Program-made: the position numbers and the translations under genes
Assembly (NCBI GenBank): GCA_025464645.1
Contig: JAODGF010000165.1
Span: forward strand, 1 to 13,524
Reading direction: 5' to 3'
From: Methanosarcinales archaeon
GTDB taxonomy: Archaea; Halobacteriota; Syntropharchaeia; Alkanophagales; Methanospirareceae
DNA: 13,524 nucleotides
Notes under the pieces: model-generated
What the model saw: the letters and a program-made list of their open reading frames with translations, nothing else
What the model was told of the DNA's origin: nothing
The model's database searches: none
Shown: positions 1 to 5,652 of the stretch, piece by piece
Position numbering within the stretch: the first letter of the stretch is position 1
How the letters are laid out: each line of letters opens with the position of its first letter

Positions 1-2272
1 TGTAAGTGGGGATAGGAAAGGTATTATGAACTAAAAATTGATCTGCAACGAAGTTGTCGCTTTCGGTAGAAAAATCATAAACCATTCCGTTAGAAGAAAA
101 AGTTTTCTCTATTTTTTTAATTCTCAGGCAAGAAAGCTCGTTTTTCCAAGAATTTTTGGCTTTTAATCCCCTGTTTTGCCAAATATTGATTCTCCAGCGA
201 GGTCTTCCTCTCCAATCATATTCTGTTAGAGTATGAAAAACATCCAATTGTTTTAAAAGGACAGAAATACCATAGATCAATTCCCGAGAAATAGAGTTGA
301 CCACAATGTTCTCAGTTAGCCAAGCATCCCCCTTAAAGTAGGCATTCAGAAATATTCGCTTCATTTCAGGAGAAAGCTCAAAAATAATTTGCGGTACTCT
401 TTTGTCCGTATTATTTCCCACTTCGAATAGTTCGGTGATTATCCTTCTTAAAAGTTTAGAATGAATCCTTACCTCTATCAAGTTTCTTTCCTCGATCTCT
501 CGGGAATGCACTGGAATTCCAGGCCAAATTTTCTCGATTAATTTAGCAATATGGTAAGCTGTTTGCTTTTCCTCTTTCAAATTGAATCCCAAACTAATCC
601 CCCCGTATTTTTCGCTTTTCTCTGCTGACCCTTCAGCACAATACCAACCCAGAAATTCCACTAATTCTTTTGTAATGGGCAAGTCATTTGAGATTTCTAT
701 TGATGAACCCGCTAACTTCAATTTTAGTTTTGATATCTCAAACTCTTTCAACCTTTCAGCTATGTTTGTCAGCGGAAAAACAGAAGGTTTTTTGTTCTTT
801 GTAGCTTGGCGTACATAAATTCCCCGTGCTTTCCCTTTTTTCAGAAATTCTTCAGCTAATGAGAGCTTAGATGTTTTACTTTCCCCCTGAGGAATAACTT
901 TTGGCATTATTAGATAATCTCCCTCTTTCAATTTTTCTGCCTCAAAACTTTGTATTTTCCCTCCTTTCAATACTAAAACAGAGTGCGAAGGTGTGACTTT
1001 AATACTGAAACCACCTTGAGTGCAAATTCTTAAAAGATTTTTTTGCTGATGGCGAACTAAGAAGTTGACTTTTTGCCAATCTATCTTCCCCTCTTTCAAT
1101 CCTAAACAGTTTATATCAGATTTTCTTACATCTAATACTTGACAATTATTCTCTTTAATATAAATTGGCTTCCCCTTTTCCATTAAACCGTCAATATAAT
1201 CTCCAATTTTTATCAATCTCATCTTCCCGGAATTTTTAATTAGGCATAAACAAGCTCCATCTACACTAAATACTCTTCCTTTCGCATCTCCCTCTGCCAT
1301 TACCTCTAAAAGCGCCCTATTGAATAACTCCATCTCCTCCTGGAATTCCTTGTACACCGCTTTTTGTATCTCCCCGCCAATAATCACGCCTTGATTAGCG
1401 TAGTATTCAGGAACGGTTAAGTCTAAGGTAATGTTCGTGAAAGGCGTTTGAAATCCCACCCTTGTAGGCACATTTATGTTGAATACAAACTCCTGCAATG
1501 CCTGCTTCACTTCTTTATATCCCAATCCGTCATATCTTATGAACGGCGATAAAAGCGTGTCGAAGTTCGAAAACGCCTGAGCGCCAGCAGCTTCTCCTTG
1601 CAGCGTATAAAAGAAATTAACCACCTGCCCCAGCGCCGAACGGAGATGTTTAGCAGGTTTACTTTCTATTTTTCCCTGCGCGCCCTTAAATCCCTCTACT
1701 AACAAATCAAAAAGGTCCCAGCCAACACAATAAACGGAGAGCAAATTCAAATCGTGAATGTGAAAATCGCCCCCAGTATGCGCTTGTCTTACTTCCGGAG
1801 GGTATATCTTCCGCATCCAGTAGATCTTACTGATTTCCGAAGAGACGTAATTGTTCAAGCCCTGTAAAGAGAAACTCATGTTACTGTTCTCATTTACCTG
1901 CCAGTCGAGCTTCTCCAGGTATTGGTCAACCAGGTCAACGTCCGCTTTAGCCGCTATCTCCCGGATTCCCGCATGCTGTTCGCGATAGATGATATATGCC
2001 TTTGCGGTTTTGCGATAAGGAGAGGACAATAAAACCTCCTCGACCACATCCTGGATCTCCTCCACGGTCGGTATCTCACGGGGAATCGCTTGCTGAGCTA
2101 AATTTAAGACCTTTAAGGTTAATTTCTGTGCTATCTCATCTCCGAACTCACCGGTTGCTGCGCCTGCCTTCCGAAGCGCATTTGTAATCTTCTCCACCTC
2201 AAACAGTTCTACTCTGCCGTCCCTTTTTTTTATACCGGTGAACACTTTTCCCCCCTCTCCTGCAACCACCAT
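1..2272 (-). CDS. nrdD: Anaerobic (class III) ribonucleoside-triphosphate reductase, N-terminal half, intein-containing, partial at left edge
   Basis: NrdD reduces ribonucleoside triphosphates to deoxyribonucleotides in the cytosol using a glycyl radical installed by the activase NrdG. Numbered from the ATG at 2272, residues 14-102 form an ATP-cone (KKRDGRVELF start), the allosteric nucleotide-binding domain. The catalytic barrel follows with HIHDLNLLSVYCVGWDL (171-187; Cys182 fits the conserved active-site cysteine), NFFYTLQGEAAGAQAFSN (219-236) and FVFNINVPTRVGFQTPFTN (262-280). The conserved motif GDAKGRVF/TFPIPTY is split at 335/336 by an intein. Only seven C-extein residues are inside the window; the rest, including the glycyl-radical site, lies off the left edge. 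Start choice: the ATG at 2272 has no Shine-Dalgarno, whereas an in-frame GTG at 2245 follows AGGAGAGGGGGG, so translation may begin at 2245 (nine residues shorter, ATP-cone intact). No nrdG is visible in the window. The family assignment is secure. Confidence 0.93.
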   Translation of the reverse strand, partial: MVVAGEGGKVFTGIKKRDGRVELFEVEKITNALRKAGAATGEFGDEIAQKLTLKVLNLAQQAIPREIPTVEEIQDVVEEVLLSSPYRKTAKAYIIYREQHAGIREIAAKADVDLVDQYLEKLDWQVNENSNMSFSLQGLNNYVSSEISKIYWMRKIYPPEVRQAHTGGDFHIHDLNLLSVYCVGWDLFDLLVEGFKGAQGKIESKPAKHLRSALGQVVNFFYTLQGEAAGAQAFSNFDTLLSPFIRYDGLGYKEVKQALQEFVFNINVPTRVGFQTPFTNITLDLTVPEYYANQGVIIGGEIQKAVYKEFQEEMELFNRALLEVMAEGDAKGRVFSVDGACLCLIKNSGKMRLIKIGDYIDGLMEKGKPIYIKENNCQVLDVRKSDINCLGLKEGKIDWQKVNFLVRHQQKNLLRICTQGGFSIKVTPSHSVLVLKGGKIQSFEAEKLKEGDYLIMPKVIPQGESKTSKLSLAEEFLKKGKARGIYVRQATKNKKPSVFPLTNIAERLKEFEISKLKLKLAGSSIEISNDLPITKELVEFLGWYCAEGSAEKSEKYGGISLGFNLKEEKQTAYHIAKLIEKIWPGIPVHSREIEERNLIEVRIHSKLLRRIITELFEVGNNTDKRVPQIIFELSPEMKRIFLNAYFKGDAWLTENIVVNSISRELIYGISVLLKQLDVFHTLTEYDWRGRPRWRINIWQNRGLKAKNSWKNELSCLRIKKIEKTFSSNGMVYDFSTESDNFVADQFLVHNTFPIPTY
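23..1267 (-). mobile_element. Intein with LAGLIDADG homing-endonuclease domain inside nrdD
   Basis: This is a 415-residue in-frame insertion that interrupts the NrdD motif GRVF|TFPIPTY. The splice boundaries can be read directly: it starts with Ser1 (SVDGACLCL, block A), ends with LVHN (block G, His-Asn), and the +1 extein residue is Thr. Block B contains the TPSH motif (residues 92-95), and block F reads VYDFSTESDNFVA (397-409). Two LAGLIDADG-type helices are present: FLGWYCAEG (205-213) and FLNAYFKGDAW (306-316). They keep the acidic residues Glu212 and Asp314 at the catalytic position, so a working homing endonuclease is possible. In the second motif Lys and Ala replace the usual Asp/Glu and Gly. 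Base composition is clearly more A+T-rich than the flanking extein, as expected for a mobile insert. There are no frameshifts or stops. The element is complete although the host gene is cut by the window edge. Confidence 0.93.
2250..2261 (-). promoter_or_regulatory. Strong Shine-Dalgarno suggesting a GTG start for nrdD
   Basis: On the minus strand AGGAGAGGGGGG lies four bases before an in-frame GTG at 2245, with its GAGG core eight bases from that codon. The upstream ATG at 2272 has only A+T-rich sequence in front of it. This favours the GTG as the true start, although a start at the ATG with a short leader cannot be excluded. Confidence 0.5.
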
Positions 2273-2326
2273 GTTTTTAATTAATATGCAATAATATTTT
2301 CCGATTTGATTTTTTGGTTTATCTTA

Positions 2327-2339
2327 CCTTTATAAAAGG
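2327..2339 (-). promoter_or_regulatory. Archaeal TATA-box promoter for nrdD
   Basis: The minus strand reads CCTTTTATAAAGG, a good archaeal TATA element in the 150-base gap between the regulator gene and nrdD. It predicts transcription starting near 2306, giving a leader of about 35 bases to the ATG or 60 to the GTG. nrdD therefore probably has its own promoter rather than relying on read-through from the upstream regulator gene. Confidence 0.5.
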
Positions 2340-2422
2340 GACGTAAATCTGCTTAAAATCCTCGTCTCGCCCGACAGCTAATTTATCCGCCCTTTTTCAC
2401 CTAAGTAGAATATTAACTGCCA

Positions 2423-3877
2423 TTACTTAAAACTTTCAGCAGGCGTGACGACAGCGACCAGTTGAAAAGGTCCTTTTTTGCCTATTACCAGTGAAGCGGA
2501 CAATCGGGCATTGAATTCTGAGCCATCTTTCCGCAAGGCAATCAAATACCCTTCCCACGTCCCTTTTTTACGCACCATGGTTAGAACATCCTCAGCTTTA
2601 GATTCGTCTTTCCAGAATTCTGAGCAGGGACGTCCTAAAACCTCCCTCTCTGATTCATAGCCCCACATTTCCATGAATGCGTGATTCACATAGGTCTGAT
2701 TTCCTTCCAGATTGGTCATAAAAATAGGTTGAGTGGAGATTCTAATGGCATTTGCTTTGAGCCTCCACTCCTCTTCCGCCTTAATTTTGGCAATACCACC
2801 AGCGATTGCCTCTGATACACCCTCAAGCAAACTTCTATCTTCTTCAGAAATCGTTCTTCCAGTGCGGCACAGGATGAGGAGAGCGCCATGAAGCTCACCC
2901 TTCGTCTTCAGTGGAATCGCATAAATCTCTTGAAGATTATATTCCCCGGCTAAGCGAAAAGCGGTTTGGGCAAGTCCGAGCTCAACCATGCCTTTCCCTC
3001 TATCGAGGAAGTCAAAGAAGAAGACTTTCTTGCGGCGGATTGCCTCCATTGCTATTCTCCTCTTCCATTCTTCTGCTCCAATAGTTTCTTCAACGGGATA
3101 ACCTATCTGAGCGTAACTGAAAAGCATATCTTTAACAGGGTCGTAAATCAATATATCGCCAAAGTCGAAACTGATTACATCTCGTAAGTTCTTGAGTATC
3201 GTGGAACACAACTGGTGGATCGTATAAGACCTGTTAACCGACTCGCCGAGCAGACGGTGCAGTTCAGAGAGATTTTTTATTCGCTTCTCATACCTCACTT
3301 TTTCTGTGACATCCTGGATAATAGCGATAACGGAGAAGGAGCCGTCAGGGTTCTCTACCCGCCTCGCTTTGATGTCCAGTATTCTCCCCTCTTTATCTTC
3401 CTCGCGGCTTTCCACTTCTGCTGAACTTCCATCAATAATCTCTGCTATTCGACTGTGGTCATGACGTGCAGAGCCAAAGAAGACGTGATAATATTTCTGC
3501 CCGATGCAATCCCCATAAAGTGCGGTCAAATACCGGTTCATGAAGAGGATATTGTAATCAAAGTCAAGAATCAGAATGCCTTCGGGCATATAGGAGAGAA
3601 TGCGAGAGAAGATCTTCTCGGTATATGTCTTCTCTTCTTCGCTTAGCAGGAAGATGTGCTGCAAAGGCGATTTACTCACGAACCATATTTTTGCTCTTCC
3701 TATCTGCTTGTACGAGACGCGCCCATCAGCACGCAAGTGGTTCAGATATTTGGACAGCGTATGCCTTCCAAGTTGCACTGCCTCCGAGATCTCCTCTATG
3801 GTTGCACCTATACCCCCGATGTTCTGTATAACATCAATTATTTTAGCGTATACCTCTTCTTCCGCTTTCACTTTCAT
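2423..3877 (-). CDS. One-component sensory regulator: winged helix-PAS-GAF-PAS
   Basis: This 484-residue soluble protein has no membrane segment, no histidine-kinase domain and no receiver domain, so it most likely senses a cytosolic signal and acts directly on DNA. Residues 1-70 form a winged helix (TIEEISEAVQLGRHTLSKYL recognition region, then a basic wing RVSYKQIGRAKIWF). Residues about 85-195 are a PAS domain ending in IIQDVTEKV. Residues about 203-368 are a GAF domain (AIPLKTKGELHGALLIL core). Residues about 378-484 are a second PAS (MWGYESEREVLGRPCSEFW). The protein ends right after the second PAS, so there is no lost output domain downstream. Ligands cannot be named; no Cys-rich Fe-S motif is present, though C124 and C418 lie in the PAS domains. 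It precedes nrdD on the same strand with a 150-base gap. Control of nrdD is possible but unproven. Confidence 0.85.
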   Translation of the reverse strand: MKVKAEEEVYAKIIDVIQNIGGIGATIEEISEAVQLGRHTLSKYLNHLRADGRVSYKQIGRAKIWFVSKSPLQHIFLLSEEEKTYTEKIFSRILSYMPEGILILDFDYNILFMNRYLTALYGDCIGQKYYHVFFGSARHDHSRIAEIIDGSSAEVESREEDKEGRILDIKARRVENPDGSFSVIAIIQDVTEKVRYEKRIKNLSELHRLLGESVNRSYTIHQLCSTILKNLRDVISFDFGDILIYDPVKDMLFSYAQIGYPVEETIGAEEWKRRIAMEAIRRKKVFFFDFLDRGKGMVELGLAQTAFRLAGEYNLQEIYAIPLKTKGELHGALLILCRTGRTISEEDRSLLEGVSEAIAGGIAKIKAEEEWRLKANAIRISTQPIFMTNLEGNQTYVNHAFMEMWGYESEREVLGRPCSEFWKDESKAEDVLTMVRKKGTWEGYLIALRKDGSEFNARLSASLVIGKKGPFQLVAVVTPAESFK

Positions 3878-3881
3878 CTTA

Positions 3882-3899
3882 TTTATGTAATAACATAAA
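3882..3899. promoter_or_regulatory. Perfect palindrome at the regulator's predicted start site (candidate operator)
   Basis: The sequence TTTATGT-AATA-ACATAAA is an 18-bp inverted repeat with perfect 7-bp arms, four bases upstream of the regulator ATG. It covers the position where transcription should start, given the TATA box at 3914-3923. A dimeric winged-helix protein bound here would block its own promoter, so autoregulation is the simplest reading. This is inferred from position and symmetry only. Confidence 0.45.
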
Positions 3900-3913
3900 A
3901 TTGGTGCAGAGGG

Positions 3914-3923
3914 TATATAAAAG
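3914..3923 (-). promoter_or_regulatory. TATA box for the PAS/GAF regulator gene
   Basis: The minus strand reads CTTTTATATA 37 bases before the ATG at 3877. This predicts transcription starting close to 3891 and a leader of about 14 bases. No Shine-Dalgarno is evident, which is common for archaeal genes with very short leaders. Confidence 0.5.
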
Positions 3924-3966
3924 TATGGTTGCCATTACCGGATACATTCATGATAAAATTAGAAAA

Positions 3967-3976
3967 GCTTATATAA
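3967..3976 (+). promoter_or_regulatory. TATA box for the HTH_45-type regulator transcript
   Basis: The sequence AGCTTATATAACC on the plus strand forms a divergent promoter pair with the minus-strand TATA at 3914-3923. It predicts transcription starting at about 3997, exactly where a short ORF begins, and 70 bases before the regulator start at 4070. Confidence 0.5.
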
Positions 3977-3996
3977 CCCTTCCATAAATGCTTACC

Positions 3997-4068
3997 ATGT
4001 ATGACACCTTGCATGGACACCATATTTGGGAAAAAGAGCGAGCGGTGTCGAAGATAATAAAGAGATAA
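3997..4068 (+). CDS. Possible leaderless 23-codon leader ORF
   Basis: An ATG at 3997 opens a 23-codon frame (MYDTLHGHH start, ending SKIIKR) that closes with TAA at 4066-4068, one base before the ATG of the next gene. Its start coincides with the transcription start predicted from the TATA box at 3967-3976, which would make it leaderless. The one-base gap to 4070 would suit translational coupling. I recognise no family, and such a short ORF may arise by chance. Confidence 0.25.
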   Translation: MYDTLHGHHIWEKERAVSKIIKR

Positions 4069-4069
4069 A

Positions 4070-4330
4070 ATGTCGCAGATGATGATTGAAAATAAAGGGC
4101 GAAGGGGTAAATTCGAGATAATCGCGGATGTCCTTTCAGTAGCAAGGGGAGGGGCAAAGAAGACACAGATTGTATATAAAGCGAATCTTAATTTCAAGAT
4201 AGTGAGCGAATATCTCTCTTTTTTGGAGGGTAAAGGATTTATAGGGAATACGAGCAGGGAATACACAACAACGGAAAAGGGCGAGAAATTTTTGAGGCTT
4301 TATAAACAGATGGAGGAGCAGTTAGCGTAA
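4070..4330 (+). CDS. Archaeal winged-helix regulator, HTH_45 type
   Basis: This is an 86-residue protein of the compact archaeal winged-helix type. The first helix region has the typical RRGKFEIIADVLSVARGGAKKT (about 11-32), followed by the recognition helix QIVYKANLNFKIVSEYLSFL (33-52) and a wing (GFIGNTSREYTTTEKGEKFL). This order matches HTH_45 proteins, which are DNA-binding and often encoded singly. The start at 4070 is the first in-frame start after a stop at 4058-4060; ATGs at 4079 and 4082 are alternatives, and none has a strong Shine-Dalgarno. It is divergent from the PAS/GAF regulator and sits directly upstream of the surface-protein cluster. It could control that cluster, but this is only suggested by position. 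Confidence 0.85.
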   Translation: MSQMMIENKGRRGKFEIIADVLSVARGGAKKTQIVYKANLNFKIVSEYLSFLEGKGFIGNTSREYTTTEKGEKFLRLYKQMEEQLA

Positions 4331-4556
4331 TTACACAGATTCTCAACAGAAAAAAAGTAATTGCTCAATATCTATTGTGGGATTTCCCAGTATGTGTTCA
4401 GAACAGCGGGTTAAGTTTCATAACTATTTTCCGTAGGTAAAATTCTTATACCTATTTATATCGCTTCTTTCAACCTACAACATTGAGGGTTACCATATAG
4501 GATACCTCAAATGGATACTATAAAAGACGAGGGATATAAAAATTTAGGAGGTGATA
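4331..4556 (+). promoter_or_regulatory. Upstream region of the surface-protein cluster with several TATA-like sites and an inverted repeat
   Basis: This 226-base gap has no gene. TATTTATAT at 4453-4461 is the best TATA box because it leaves a leader (about 75 bases) that includes the Shine-Dalgarno. TATA-like strings at 4517-4526 and 4532-4540 are too close to the start codon to preserve it. The inverted repeat TAGGTA (4434-4439) / TACCTA (4449-4454), with a nine-base spacer, abuts the TATA box where a repressor or TFB-blocking factor could bind. AGGAGGTGA at 4546-4554 is a near-perfect ribosome binding site. Confidence 0.45.
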
Positions 4557-5558
4557 ATGAAAAAAATGAGAACAAAAATTTTTGCTTTGCTCGTAGTGAT
4601 GATGGTGGCAATCGGCACAACAGTCCTGCCCGCAATGGCTGATGAGACCTCTTCGGAAGGCAGTTTCAATCTGGGTAATGCGGCGCCTTCGGTCACCAGT
4701 ATTACGTTGCATAATGCCGACCATTCCGACCCAACAATTAGCGCTATGAATCCTCAGAATGAATACGCAGTGAAAATAGATATCTCCGATGCGAATACGC
4801 TAAACGATATAAACGAAATCCAGGTGATAATAAAGACAAACACGACCAGCACGGACGAGTCAGACACCGTGACCGATAAAGCGACTTATAAGTGGACAAC
4901 GACAGCAGGAGGAACATGGAGTATAGTGGGTCCATCTGGGAGCACATGGAACGTTAATACTGGTACAAGCAGCCAGCCAACCGACTTCGGAGCAACCTCC
5001 GGGACATGGTGGCTTAATTTCGTACCCGGTAAAGTAGCCAAAGAATCTACCACATGGGACATCTACGTGAAGGTTACAGATAAAGGAAGCTTATCTGGCG
5101 ATAGCATCGTATGGGGAAAAACAATGAACTGGTATGGTGAGATAAGTGCTGAGGATAGTTCGTACTCTTTCGGGGATATAGGTCTTGGCGACACTGATAA
5201 ATCCATTTCTACACCAAGTGACCACAACATAGACGTTAAGACAATATCTAATGGTAATTACAAACTGCTGAGCAAATCAGGAAATTGGGTAAAGGGTTCT
5301 GATGAGGCAGTCCTGGATTGGGATGGCACGCTAGAAGCAGGGCATTTCGCACTGAAAGTAGATGGAAACGGAGATGTCGGTACATTTAACTATGTAAGCA
5401 CTACATCCGAGACAATAACGAACTACGATAATGTAAACGCGCCGACAGCCGAAACGGGAGACACCAAAGAGATATACCAGTGGGTATGTGTGGCAACCGA
5501 GGGATTGCTGCCCGGTACCTACAGCGGAAATTACAACGTGCAGATAGCTGACGCATAA
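4557..5558 (+). CDS. Secreted two-domain beta-rich surface protein, paralogue 1
   Basis: This 333-residue exported protein has no family I can name. Residues 1-28 are a signal peptide (KK, hydrophobic core, cleavage after PAMA before DETSS). An Ig-like N-terminal region runs from GSFNLGNAAPSV to about residue 190 (NEYAVKIDISDANTLND; SGTWWLNFVPGKVAKES). A second beta domain follows: YSFGDIGLGDTD, NGNYKLLSKSGNW, FALKVDG, then IYQWVCVATEGLLPGTYSGN to the end. There is no membrane anchor, so it must be released or held by partners. It shares the whole architecture with the gene at 7884 and the C-terminal part of the gene at 5653. Start: GTG at 4551 is in frame, but AGGAGG at 4546-4551 overlaps it, so ATG 4557 is preferred. 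A T-rich tract after the stop may terminate much of the transcription, favouring high expression of this first gene. Confidence 0.85.
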   Translation: MKKMRTKIFALLVVMMVAIGTTVLPAMADETSSEGSFNLGNAAPSVTSITLHNADHSDPTISAMNPQNEYAVKIDISDANTLNDINEIQVIIKTNTTSTDESDTVTDKATYKWTTTAGGTWSIVGPSGSTWNVNTGTSSQPTDFGATSGTWWLNFVPGKVAKESTTWDIYVKVTDKGSLSGDSIVWGKTMNWYGEISAEDSSYSFGDIGLGDTDKSISTPSDHNIDVKTISNGNYKLLSKSGNWVKGSDEAVLDWDGTLEAGHFALKVDGNGDVGTFNYVSTTSETITNYDNVNAPTAETGDTKEIYQWVCVATEGLLPGTYSGNYNVQIADA

Positions 5559-5568
5559 ACAATAACGT

Positions 5569-5603
5569 GAAAAAACTTCTTTTTCCTCCTTTTTTTCTTT
5601 TTT
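5569..5603 (+). terminator. Oligo-T terminator after paralogue 1
   Basis: Eleven bases after the stop codon, a small possible hairpin (GAAAAA / TTTTTC) runs into three T tracts separated by single or paired C residues, ending at 5603. Archaeal RNA polymerase terminates on such oligo-T stretches. Partial termination here would give more of the first protein than of the downstream ones. Confidence 0.5.
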
Positions 5604-5652
5604 CGTGAGGGAGCGTGTATGACATGGTAAAAATGGAGATGAGCAAATAAAA

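Noticed and set aside
582..818. Plus-strand open frame of 78 codons
   Set aside because: It lies antisense inside the intein coding sequence, whose minus-strand frame is fully explained by Hint and LAGLIDADG motifs.
3883..4266. Minus-strand open frame of 127 codons opposite the HTH_45 gene
   Set aside because: It overlaps the divergent promoters and the convincingly assigned regulator; its composition is low-complexity and its sequence matches no family I know.
5624..5650. Eight-codon frame just before the 733-residue protein gene
   Set aside because: Too short to support; it overlaps the likely ribosome binding region and has no ribosome binding site of its own.
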